Shown piece after piece: positions 20,532 to 31,229 of a stretch of 64,000 bases of DNA; positions within the stretch are counted from its first letter, which is position 1, and each line of letters opens with the position of its first letter. The position numbers and the translations under genes were made by a program. The stretch is from Asterias amurensis (taxonomy: Eukaryota; Echinodermata; Asteroidea; Forcipulatida; Asteriidae), in contig NC_092650.1 in assembly GCF_032118995.1 (NCBI RefSeq), positions 17,789,501 to 17,853,500 of the forward strand. The letters run 5' to 3'. Below the pieces are notes generated by a model, which did not search any database, was not told the DNA's origin, and worked only from the letters and a program-made list of their open reading frames with translations.

Positions 20532-20850
20532 TTCAAGGCACTGGACACTATTGGTAATTGTCAGAGACCAGCCTTCTCACCATCTCAACATAATGCATAA
20601 AATAACAAACCTGTAAACATTTGAACTCAATATTGGTCGCCGAATTTGCGAGATAAAAGGCCTCGTGAAAGAAGAAACACCCTAAAATACGAAGTTGTGT
20701 GCTTTCAGATGCTTGATTTCGAGACCTCTAAAACAAATTTTTGGTCTCGACATCAAATTCGTGGAAAGTTACTTCTTTCTCGATTCTACGTTACTTCAGA
20801 GGGAGCCGTTTCTCACAGTTTTGTATACTAAACAGCTCTTCATATACTCG
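20532..20850 (+). repeat. MITE family A, right end missing
   Basis: Starts AGGCACTGGACACTATTGG and stops at ATACTCG where the family D element begins on TTAA at 20851. Confidence 0.75.
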
Positions 20851-21197
20851 TTAAAGGATTTGGGTACCTTTTCAAAATGTCCATAGATTTACATTAAACT
20901 TACAGGGTTTGAAGATAATGATAGTGGAAAGCTTCCCTTCAAATATTACTTACTGAGGTGCTATAGTTTTTGAGAAATGAGTAAAACAATGTCATGAAAA
21001 TATGTTTGTAAATTATTATAATAATTTTCGTCTCATGAGACGAAAATTATTTTCATGACAATTTTTTTTACTCATTTCCCCAAAACTACAGCACCTCAGC
21101 ACGTAATATTTTCAGGGAAGCTTTCCACTATCATTACCTTCAAACTGTGTAAGTTTATTGTAAATCTGTGGACATTGTGTTTTTTGTCCTACAAAAT
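20851..21197. repeat. Palindromic MITE family D
   Basis: Left arm AAAATGTCCATAGATTTACA and right arm GTAAATCTGTGGACATTGTG. The two halves pair over most of about 340 bp around a centre with TCGTCTCATGAGACGA. A second copy is at 35821-36247 and a partial one at about 48180-48330. Confidence 0.85.
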
Positions 21198-21355
21198 TTA
21201 GTGAGCGCAGCAATCATCAATTTTTAAATTAGGGCAAATTTTCATTAAAAATTGCCGTTATGGTGTAATGTCAGCGGGTTGAATATACTCTTAAAGTACA
21301 ATTATTTATTATTAATATTATCAGAAAACTATGTTATTTTATGGTTAATTTTGAT

Positions 21356-21728
21356 TTAAAGCCATTGGACCCTTTCGGTATACAGTGTTGTCCAAGGCCC
21401 ACACTTTGTGTACTACAACTTCTATATCAAATAACAAACCTGTGAAAATTTAGGCTCGATCGGTCATCGGAGTCGGGAGAAAACAACGGAAAAACCTACC
21501 CTTGTTTCCGCGCGTTTCGCCGTGTCATGACATGTGTTTAAAATAAATCCGTAATTCTCGTTAACGAGAATTTATATTGTTTTGCTGTTTTCTCAAAAAG
21601 TAAAGCATTTCATGGAATAATATTTCAGGAGAAGTCTTTCAACATTGCCTTCTGTAAACCCTGTAAGTTATTTGTAAATCTGTGAACTTTTTTTTTTTTT
21701 CTGAACCGAAAGGGTCCAATGGCTTTAA
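21356..21728 (-). repeat. MITE family B, reverse copy
   Basis: TTAA-flanked. The A/T run near the right end (TTTTTTTTTTTTTCTGAACC) corresponds to the A run just inside the left end of the other copies. Confidence 0.85.
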
Positions 21729-23009
21729 ATACGTATGTTTAATTTGTTTAATTTGATTTAATCAATTAAAGAAATATGACTCCGGGGGACGAGAAGGTGT
21801 GCGTGAAAAACGAATTTTCAAACGAAAGTTATACCCTAGTTTCATCACAGTGTGTGTAAAATTGCTGACATTACTAAATCTTCTCTCGCAATTTGCTTCT
21901 TTTATTCTTACACATGACAACATCCTTATAACAGTCGACATAACGGAATCCATAAGTTTCGATAAAGACTATAAAGCGGCGTCAAACAACTGACACATAA
22001 AACAAAATCCACTCATCACGGCGAATAAGCTAAAAATAAACGACCTCAATCCACGATACTTAATGCATGCGCATGACAAAATCTATATATTAATCGTCGT
22101 TGAACCTACTGCTAATAGCATCTCCAGGTACAGGTATTTTTTAAATCACTCTTAAATGGCAAGAATAATACGGGCTGAAAGTCATTTATAGTTTGTATTT
22201 CCTACACCGACACTGTACGTGGACATCATTTGGCTTAGCACCATTTAATCCTTTTATTACCACAGCTCTTTAGGCCAAGTAAAATAAATAACATGTTGCT
22301 CGTCCGGACTTTTTGAAAAAGTTGGTGAGGGAGGTCCTTGTTATTTGATATTTTCAAATTTGTTGTTATTTTTATCAAGATGTCCACCATGTCTAAGATG
22401 GCCGCCATGTCATATTTGAAGAGATGGCTGCCATATCGTATTTGAAGATGGTTTTATGGTTTTACCAGTTTGTTTTGTACCTCAAATTTTGTGTGTGTTT
22501 CTGTCGCCATTTTGATACAAAGTTCTCATTTTGCGTTGTGATAGCATTTATGTATGCCAACAAGTAAGAAAGATGATGAAATTGCTCATTAAAAATGAAT
22601 GGTTCATTTGAAATAGCTACAAACATTGAATATCGATTTTTTTTTTTTTTTCAATAACAAAAAAATTGATCCGGCCGCCAACATCGAGGCGGGGACTTCG
22701 TCTCGGTAAAATTATCAACAACCAGTCCTCGGCGGGATTAAACCACTAGTTAAAAACCTCTTCACCACACATTGATTCCTTTAATAAATGCCATAAAAAT
22801 GAAATCAAAGATTTGCGAAATTGTTTACAATTATTTCTAAATTTAGTTTCTTTTTTATTCAAACCATAATTATTCAATGAATGAAATTTATGAAAATCAT
22901 CCCAACACAATTTATTTTCAAAAACATATTGCCACACCTGAGCATGCCCGAAAGTTCAGCAGATTCTCTTAAAAGCTCGTACACACTGCGTTTGTGATAG
23001 TTAATAATA
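21729..23009. other. Intergenic, mostly unrecognised
   Basis: Contains a fragment of the palindrome-bearing repeat at about 22676-22790 (CGTCTCGGTAAAATTATCAA). No gene seen in the rest. Confidence 0.4.
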
Positions 23010-23160
23010 TAACACCTTATTGCATATGCAATAATGTCCGCCGGACGGTTTTGCATAATTATGCACTCGTGTCCGCCCGGACGCTGCTGATTATGCAATT
23101 GTGTCCGCCCGGACACATTTCCATATGCAGTTGTGTCCGCCCCCGTGCAAAACCGTCCTT
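23010..23160. repeat. TGCATATGCAAT / GTCCGCCCGGAC cluster
   Basis: At least four alternations of a TGCAT/ATGCA word with TGTCCGCCCGGAC within 150 bp, partly self-complementary. Related to 12775-12930 and 23345-23480. Confidence 0.65.
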
Positions 23161-23344
23161 GCAGAAAATTAAACGCCCTTGGTCGACGGAACACGTTCGC
23201 CATTGTTTTTACAAGCTGAGTGCATGTCATGAATGCCATGGGAAATGTTCGGCCGTTGGGTATACGCTGCAATCATAAATTAATAAGTGAATATTCATGC
23301 TGCCTATATATACGTAGGTTCAGTAACGCACGCTCGCTACGCGC

Positions 23345-23480
23345 GCACATACATGTACAGTCGTGTACGTGTCCGCCGGACTGTTATTGCATAGCCCCGG
23401 ACACGATTGCATATGCAAAAGTGTCAGGAGCGGACAGTATTGCACGGTGGCAGAATTGCATCTGACACCGGCGCCTTTGA
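23345..23480. repeat. TGCATATGCAAA / GTCCGCCGGAC cluster
   Basis: Same vocabulary as the preceding cluster (GTGTCCGCCGGACTG, GATTGCATATGCAAAAGTG), at lower density. The first part matches 13385-13475. Confidence 0.55.
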
Positions 23481-24790
23481 ATGCTTCTGTACAGAGAAAG
23501 TGTGCATTATACAAATGCTATACGTGACTCTCGAGGTCAACTTAAATTGGCAATAAGGCCTGCCTTTCCTCTAGAGTTATTACTCTCGGGACGTATATAG
23601 TCCAATTTTTCTACCTCCATGGTCCAATGGTCCAATCAGCAATTGCAGCTTCATCGGCTATATAGACCACCTCTGTTTTTAATCATATGACCCAAGCGCA
23701 ACAGTTTCACAATTTGGAGGAACGAAGATTCAATTCAAATTCAAAATAAATTCAAAGCCACAGCTTGCATTTGTAGGTCTAATGTATATTCTACTAGGCT
23801 CAGTGCCGGGGAAAAAAAAAATCAATTTCGAACACGTTCGCTTGTGATGCACTAGTTCTGGATTAATGGTTGCACCAGTGTCTACAATTAATTACAAGAC
23901 TCTTTAATTGCGATCGCAAGTTTCACACATTGATGTATAGCCTTTCTAAAGAGGACCCAATGTCCCAATCAAAAAACACCTTACATCTTGCAATATCCTT
24001 CCTTTTTTCTGAACAGTTCTCTTGTGAAGTCTTACAATGTTTTATACTATCAACCTCTCCCGATTACTCGTTACCAAGTGAGGTTTTATGCTAATAACTA
24101 TTTTGAAATGTAGCCCCGTCTGATCATTACAGTCTCTCGTGTTTACCTAAAAATTTGTAATAAAAAAACGTTAAAAAAAAGGACATTTGCAATTCTGCTT
24201 CTCCAGTAAGTACCATACTTTAGTAGTTCTTCATAAAAAAAAAGTGTCAAAAAAAAACTCGCTATAAAGGCCCTCATATATTCGTTTGGTAAACTTATAC
24301 CCAAAATATATATCACCGCATTTTTGTAACGAGCAGTGGAGAGCCGTTGATGATAGTAATACACACTGGGATAAACGACTCCATCTGAATAACGTATAAT
24401 ATTGTAACAGAAAGAGGTTAAATTTCTCACTAACATTTGACTCTGGGAAAGACTTCAGGCCTGATCCTTTCTCGGCGGGCATATGAAACATGAGCCAACA
24501 TGATCACAGATTTGTTATTTTGGCATATAATGTTGGGATGCAGGCCCGCAGGAGATTTATGGGTCAGACACAACATCAAATAAACCCATGGGATACTATA
24601 ATACGGTTTTATACACAACCTAAAAATACAATCACTGCCTCAAGAAAATTGATTTCCCTTTGGAGTGCGCCCCCTTCGGGAAATATCGTTTAGGATTTAT
24701 CAGACAAATATTTGGTGCTATACATGATAATGAATGCAGACTTCACAGTAAACATTTACCAATATTAATATTAATGGGGATCAATGGCAG
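23481..24790. other. Intergenic, little recognised
   Basis: Only fragments of family A (about 24030-24110, TACTATCAACCTCTCCCGAT) stand out. No gene or complete element seen. Confidence 0.4.
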
Positions 24791-24791
24791 T

Positions 24792-24950
24792 TTAAAGGCA
24801 CTGGACACTATTGGTAAATACCCCAAAAAATTGTAAGCATAAAAACTTGCTTGGTAACGAGCATTGGACAGCTATTGGTATTGAAAGACATTGTGAGAAA
24901 CGTTTCCCTCTGCATGCAGTTTTTGAGAAAGAGCATTTCTCTCTCGATCA
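24792..24950 (-). repeat. Partial family A-related MITE
   Basis: Begins TTTAAAGGCACTGGACACT and continues with GTAACGAGCATTGGAC and ACATTGTGAGAAACG, then stops. Confidence 0.6.
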
Positions 24951-24982
24951 ATAATAACATATTATTTCAGGCATGTATCATT

Positions 24983-25367
24983 TTAAAGACACTGGACACT
25001 ATTGGTAATTGTCAAAGACCCGTCTTCTCACTTGGTGTATCTCAACATATGCATAAAATATGATCCTGTGAAAATTTGAGCTTAATCGGTTGTCGAAGTT
25101 GCGAGATAATAGTGAAAGAAAAAACACCCAGGTCACACAAAGTTATGTGCTTTCAGATGCTTGATTTCGAGACCTCAAATTCTAAACTTGAGGTCTCGAA
25201 ATCAAAATCGTGGAAAATAACTTCTTTCTCGAAAACTACGTCACTTCAGAGTAAGCTGTTTCCCACAAAGTTTTATACTATCAACCTCTCCCTATTACTC
25301 GTAATCGAGAAAGGTTTTATGATAATAATTATTTTGAGTAATTACCAATAGTGTCCACTGCCTTTAA
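24983..25367 (+). repeat. MITE family A, full copy
   Basis: TTAA at both ends, AGACACTGGACACTATTGG at the left and CCAATAGTGTCCACTGCC at the right. Confidence 0.87.
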
Positions 25368-26650
25368 TAATAATAAGGCATGTGAAAGCACACTTACTAA
25401 TTACGTAACAAGGGTCGTGTTTTTCTGTGAATTAATCTCTTGCAACTCTTTAATGACCAATTATGTCGAAATATTCACAGATTTGGTATTGTGTGCATAC
25501 GTTGGGATAAGGCCGGGCACACCAAGTGGAAATACTGGTCTTTGATCGTTTACCAAGTTGTATTGTGCCTTTAATGCATTGGATGCAGACTCCCAAGTTG
25601 GCTGCGCGCCCACACTACCCAATTTCTTGACTCTGACGACTTATCGAACAGCGCTTGCGGAAGCAGGGAATTCCTTAAGGCAAGCGTATTTCACGGATCA
25701 TAGCGGGGAATTCTGGCCTCTCCTTCTCGTACGTTAGCATTCTGCGCTTGGCTAGCGTAGAACTTCGGCGATTGTACATGTGAGCGGAATTCAGCGGTTA
25801 GCTGAGCCATCATGAACTTTGGCCCAGATCGTGATGACGTCTTAATTAACTTCCTTTGTTTAAAGGCAGAGTGGCATGAGATTCTGTTCTCCGGAGGCAT
25901 AACTCCCCTGCTGTTTAGATTTAAAAGATTTACAAATCCTGATTTTATTTAAGGATTCCCTCTATTAATCGAGTTAGAAGAAAGCACATTCCCTTTAATT
26001 GTATAAGCAGCCTAGTGTCTGTACAGTGTCTGTACACGTATTCACTGCCAGTTTGTCCTTTGGGAGCCAGTTGGTCCTGCGGATTTAGCAGGAAGTAGTG
26101 CCTTGCTGAAAACAGTCACAAGTCCGATTCCCCAAATTGCAAACCCCACAATGTTTGTTTGTGCATGGAGGAATAATTTAGATTCCTCCATGGTTTGTGG
26201 AATAACTTACATGAGCGGCAAGTCCTCACTGTGAAAGATCTTCACACAAACAACTTTTGAAACAACATTACTATGCAACTATCTGACTTTATTGCAAATA
26301 AGAGAATCTGACTGTTAAAATTACGTATGTTATAGTACTGATAACAATTAAGTATAACACAGCATGGTAGAAACCTATGGGAGACATTTGGGGACTATAG
26401 GTAGGATGCAACAGACTTACAATTTACATGGTAAGTCTGCTGCCACCTGGCGTCCAAACGTCTCCCATTGACATTTGCAAACCTTTAACGATATTAAATA
26501 TCTGGCATAAAGCCACCAGTGTTCACAGTTGACAGTTCATCACATGAACTTTTCACTGAAAACAACTCAACCAAGTTTACATTGATTACTGTACATCATT
26601 TACTATATTATTACACTGGTAATTAAGAATAAATCCCATCAGGGGGTGTC
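25368..26650. other. Intergenic, no gene seen
   Basis: A segment at about 25640-25800 (GCTTGCGGAAGCAGGGAATT) resembles the repeat at 48690-48900 that ends GCTCTGCTTAC and GTAAGCAGAGC. The rest is unassigned. Confidence 0.4.
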
Positions 26651-26654
26651 GTCA

Positions 26655-27068
26655 GGGCCCAATTTCCCAATTTCATAAAGCTGCTTATCAGAAAATGTTA
26701 CTAGTCAAACTTCTTTGCTAAGCAAGAAAATTACCAGGCTACCATGTAACAGCAACATGGTAGCTGTATGGGATTCTGGCTGATAACTTATTTTTTATTA
26801 AACAAAAGTTGTTCGTGATAAGCAAGTTTTGTGCTTACAGGCTTTATGAATTGAGCCATGTACAGAACAGGGCCCAACATCATAGAGCTGCTTATAAATA
26901 AGCAGAAAACATTGCTTAAAACATTTCTGCTAAGCAAACATTTGCAGGATCCCAGTCACAAATTGTACATGAGACATAGCAGTTTGGCTGGTAACTTTAC
27001 TCTGGTAACCATAATTTTGTTGTGCTTAGCTTTTTTTTTTGCTTAAGCAGCTCTATGAATTTGGGTCC
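26655..27068. repeat. Two family F repeats in a row
   Basis: Each starts with GGGCCCAA...CATA(A/G)AGCTGCTTAT and ends with GCTTTATGAATTGAG or GCAGCTCTATGAATTTGG. Inside are GCTAAGCAA words. Confidence 0.65.
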
Positions 27069-27415
27069 TTGACCTAAAACAGGTCTGAATAGACGACCTT
27101 TGCCTCTGACAAACCTCATTGTGTTTCTTGCCATCAGAACAACCATTATAAACAAGCACACTAATTATTATCACTATGCATTATACAATGAATGATTAAA
27201 AAAAAATAACTAATTATTTTAATCCCTTTATAATACATGCTTTTTAGCTGTTGGTGATATCGTTTGAAGTTTATCCAATAGGTTTATTACACAGAAATGT
27301 ATATACATCTGTTTTACAAAAGAGCACAGATAAAAACAAACCCCTATTCAGCTGTACAGCTGTACTTCAAAGATGCAAACATGGCCTGTGTTTAGTATTA
27401 AGTGATGATTTTCTT

Positions 27416-27785
27416 TTAAGACTCTGGACACTATTGGTAATTGTCAAAGACCACTTGGTGTATATCTGCACAGGCATAAAATAACAAACCTGTGAATATT
27501 TGAGCTTGATTGGTCGTCGGAGTTGCGAGATAACTATCAAAACACCCTTGTCACACGAAGTTGTGTGCTTTCAGATGCTTGATTTCGAGACCTCAAATTC
27601 TAAACTTGAGGTCTCGAACTCAAATTCGTGGAAAATTACTTCTTTCTCGAAAACTATGTTACTTCAGAGGGAGCCGTTTCTCACAGTATTTTATACCATC
27701 AACAGCTCCCCATTACTCGTTACCGAGTAAGGTTTTATGGTGATAATTATTTTGAGAATTTACCAATAGTGTCCACTGCCTTTAA
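27416..27785 (+). repeat. MITE family A, full copy
   Basis: TTAA at both ends; GACTCTGGACACTATTGG at the left and CCAATAGTGTCCACTGCC at the right. Confidence 0.87.
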
Positions 27786-27957
27786 CCACAAGAGTGCAAA
27801 TGTCTGACTACATTGATATGGGCAATTAATTTTTGAATATGAGCAGGGTCCAATTCAGAGAAAATTGCTTGAGAAATTTCTGCTAAGCAAAAAACGAGCA
27901 GGGTACCAGTCCAGTTATGGTACATTTGACACAGTATTCTGGCTGGTAACCTTATTC

Positions 27958-28100
27958 TCGGTTGGTAAGTTTGAATAGACACTGCTCTAGAATTGCAAAG
28001 TTCGTGGGTTCGAATCCCACCCGAGAATACGCCTGTGTTTTTTTTTTTACAGAGCTCTGGTAAGTACCGAGTATACAGTGCTAACACACATCGGTGTAAA
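27958..28100 (+). repeat. tRNA-derived SINE
   Basis: tRNA-like head with B box GGTTCGAATCC inside GTGGGTTCGAATCCCAC, then a body AGTACCGAGTATACAGTGCT ending at CACATCGGTGTAAAG. The A-box part is decayed. The same family is at 3700, 35462, 42418, 49710, 49903, 54372, 54630 and 59782. Confidence 0.75.
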
Positions 28101-28120
28101 GCAACAAAATTATTAATATA

Positions 28121-28522
28121 GGTTTTCTCGGTCAAATTCGGCAAATGAGCAGTCAATTTCATTTTCATGCGTTCAAATTAAAACTGTTTTGCCTCTCCAG
28201 TTGTTACTGCGTTTCAAATTCAGAATTCGGCCGTTCAATTTCGTTTTGAGTCGATTCAAATTCCTATAGCACTCTGTTCAATTCAGCGTATCGTCATTCT
28301 TTTTCGTGACACACACTAAGAAGCGTCTGTGAATTTGAATGCTGCTTTGATGAATTGTTAAATTGAATGATTATTTTGTTAAATCGAAAAACGTAAAAGT
28401 ACATTTGACTAGTCTTAAAAGGAAATCGAATGGCCCTTTTCAGTAGCATTCAATTTCGTGCCAAATAGAATAAGCTGGTGGTTAAATTGGCTGCTCATTT
28501 TCCGAAATTGACCGAGAAAACA
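28121..28522. repeat. MITE with long inverted ends, probable TA target
   Basis: Left end GGTTTTCTCGGTCAAATTCG and right end GAAATTGACCGAGAAAAC are inverted over about 40 bp, with TA on both sides. About 400 bp, with an inner palindromic character (TTCAAATTC words). A shorter copy is at 34106-34385. Confidence 0.82.
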
Positions 28523-28835
28523 TATATAACCTTATGTTTTTATAAGCAAGTATGTTGTGTTTCATAGCTACGGAGACTTCTTGTGTTTTAGGCAGCTCTT
28601 TGAATTTGGGCCCTCAGATAGCTTGAAATGACTGCAGAAAAGGGTGTTCAATTCATGGCCCTTTATAAAGCCCCCAGCGCATTCGTTTAACTCTTCCAAC
28701 TCCTCCTTCCAAATGAGAGGGGGCTGTTTCAAACAATAAATCCCCGCAGACAATTAGCACAGGTGTGGGGGCTGCCAAAAATTAATAACAATTCAGTAAT
28801 TCAATAATTGCTCCCTTCATTTCAAAGGGAGTCTC

Positions 28836-28870
28836 CTGACGATGACTAGAGCAAGCTAGTCGAAACGTTG
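28836..28870 (+). ncRNA. Hammerhead-ribozyme-like core
   Basis: Reads CTGACGA, then T, then a perfect 6-bp stem GACTAG/CTAGTC closed by AGCAAG, then GAAA. CUGANGA, stem II and GAAA in this order are the conserved catalytic core of type I hammerheads, and such motifs are known in Penelope-like retroelements. I could not find a convincing stem III with the UH cleavage site, so activity is not claimed. It lies next to a dispersed repeat. Confidence 0.4.
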
Positions 28871-28984
28871 AGACCAATTCAGAACTGACTCCGCGGCATT
28901 ACAATTATTAGATCCTATAAGCTAAAGTAGTAGTCCAGTCTAATTTCTATACCATCCGCCCTGGTAATAGTTAAAAAGCAGGAC

Positions 28985-29126
28985 AGTTCTTTTCAGAACT
29001 GAGAAGTCTCCCGAACCTCCGATTATCTACTCCACGGCAGTAGAATAAAGCAAGACAGTTCCCTAAAAACAACTCTACCTGGCAAGTAGATACACACATG
29101 GTGTTACTGCAAACCAAATATACATT
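28985..29126 (-). repeat. Dispersed repeat, second copy
   Basis: The reverse complement matches 3515-3665: TATTTGGTTT, GTAACACCATGTGTGTATCTAC, TGGAGTAGATAATCGGAGG and GGGAGACTTCT in the same order. Confidence 0.6.
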
Positions 29127-29722
29127 CATTTCAAAGACTACCAAAAAAAGAATTGTCCCTCATAGGGTGCCCTCTACCGAGGAGAAAATGCCTTGGCGCC
29201 CTTGCCCTTACAAAAACAAAGCATACGTATAGGCCTGCAGGCTCAACAAGTCTGCGCTGGCAATTATACTTTTTTGTTCCCTTTCCACCTGGCGGGATTA
29301 TTTTTTATCAGAATTGCCAAACTCATTTAAATCTTTAATTGAAGGTATTGTTGGTAAAGAATCCATGACTTGACAAAGCCAAGAGAACAAAGGATTTTCT
29401 TAGAAGCACAGAGATTAGTTGTTTAGCAAAAGGCCATTAGAGTCTGAGACACAGTTGCGATGGGGTACGTCCCCCACCCCATTCCCCCGAACCACAGCTG
29501 AAATCTCAGTCAGCTTGGACCAACTGCCATTAAGCCGAAGTAAATTGAATACAACTACATGGGCCGATTCACAAGGCAATAAAATTCATGCAAGACACAT
29601 TTTCAGTATTACCATAGTGATTTGTATTGTGACATCACACTTTACTTTGCAACTACGATTGATTTGCAGTTACGATCAATCTTAAGATCTTTGTGAAATT
29701 GGCCCCTGAAACCTCTAGAGGC

Positions 29723-29836
29723 CCTGTTATCCCTTTCTTTCAATCAGTAGGACAAATGCCTGTTATCCCTTTCTTTCAATCAGTAGGACAAATGCCTGTT
29801 ATCCATTTCTTTCAATCAGTAGGACAAAGGCCTGTA
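29723..29836 (+). repeat. Tandem repeat, 36 bp x 3
   Basis: Three nearly identical units beginning CCTGTTATCCCTTTCTTTCA at 29723, 29759 and 29795. Confidence 0.85.
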
Positions 29837-30380
29837 ATTGGGGATTACAGAATTGACCAACACATTGGCAGAGTTCCAGCATTGCTTGGACCATGGAGGT
29901 TTCTACCTCCATGCTTTGACTACCTGTTCGCTTTGTGTGGGTGAAACAAAAGCTTTTTGCTTGATTGGATAGTCCGTGCATGCTCCGTAGTGGAAAATAT
30001 GGTAATGCCATGTGACAAGAAAATACAATAATATGAACATCACCCGAATTCTAGCTGGGAAAAATATTGGTGCGTCAACATGATGGTGAACAACCAAACC
30101 TTTCAGCCTTAATCTATGGGATTTTCTTAAGAAACATAAATCGCTTAGGTACGGGGAAACTCGTACACAAACAGTACACCTAAGAAAGTGTTTCTTTATA
30201 CTGACATTTCTAGCGGTATCAGTTGGAAAATTCATAATCACATAAGAGACAAATATGTACAGTTTGCTGAAATTGTATGATCATTTGCAAGTAAATGAGC
30301 GCTACATGGGCTTCGGCAGGAACAGTATTTATGTTTTCAAACCAGTCAGGCGGACATTGGTAATAGAATCCAATAATTTC
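29837..30380. other. Intergenic, no gene seen
   Basis: Short open frames on the minus strand show no recognisable domain or splice pattern. Part of this may be RNF31 3' untranslated region, since it lies 3' of the RNF31 stop codon. Confidence 0.4.
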
Positions 30381-30384
30381 CCGA

Positions 30385-31150
30385 TTTCATCTTAGCTGAC
30401 ACACTCACTGAGTATCTCCTGCAGGTTTCATCTAAGCTGACACAATCACTGAATATCTCCTGCAGGTTTCATATTAGCTGACACACTCACTGGGTATCTC
30501 CTGCGGGTTTCATCCAAGTTGAAACACTCAATGAGTATCTCCTGCAGATTTCATCTAAGCTGACAAACTCACTAAATATCTCATGCAGGTTTTAAGCTGA
30601 CACACTCAATGAGTATCTCCTGAAGCTGAAACACTCACTGAGTATCTCCAGCAGGTTTCATCCAAGTTAAAATACTCACTGAGTATCTCCTGCAGGTTTC
30701 ATCTAAACTGAAACACTCACCGAGTATCTCCTGCAGGTTTCATCTAAGCTGAAAAACTCACTGAGTATCTCCTGCAGGTTTCATCTAAGCTGAAACACTC
30801 ACTGAGTATCTCCTGCAGGTTTCATCTAAACTGAAACACTCACTGAGTATCTCCTGCGGGTTTCATCTTAGCTGAAACACTCACCGAGTATCTCCTGCAG
30901 TTTTTAGTGAAACACTCACTGAGTATCTCCTGCAGGTTTCATTTATACACTCACTGAATATCTCCTGACGATGTCATTGAAGCTGACAAACTCACTGAGT
31001 ATCTCCTGCAGATTTAATTTAATACTCACTGAGTATCTCATGAAGATTCTTTTCAAGTTGACACAATCACTGAGTAACTCCTGTAGATCTGATTTAAACA
31101 CTCACTGAGTATCTCGTGAAGATTTCACTTAACCATTCGCCGAGTATTTC
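30385..31150. repeat. Minisatellite, 41-bp unit, about 18 copies
   Basis: The unit is of the form TTTCATCTAAGCTGAAACAC plus TCACTGAGTATCTCCTGCAGG. The left and middle copies are regular; the right third is diverged and has short units. It ends 14 bp from the RNF31 stop codon, on the 3' side of that gene, so it probably forms part of the 3' untranslated region. Confidence 0.9.
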
Positions 31151-31163
31151 CTAAAGATTATTT

Positions 31164-31229
31164 TCAAGTTGCCGACTGACTTCTATCTCTTGGATTCTTC
31201 TCTTCTAGAGGCAGATTTCTTTTCACCTC
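31164..31229 (-). CDS. RNF31: RNF31 exon 19 (C-terminus, stop)
   Basis: Acceptor TTAAACAG, then [18 protein letters not shown] and TGA, phase 0 with exon 18. The -LPL- followed by a basic end resembles the HOIP C-terminus. It is short, so confidence depends on the phase match and that resemblance. Confidence 0.7.
   Translation of the reverse strand, partial: EVKRNLPLEEKNPRDRSQSAT

Noticed and set aside
23870..25351. Frames with [16 protein letters not shown] sequence, repeated at many places
   Set aside because: The same peptide appears wherever a family A MITE lies; it is the translated repeat.
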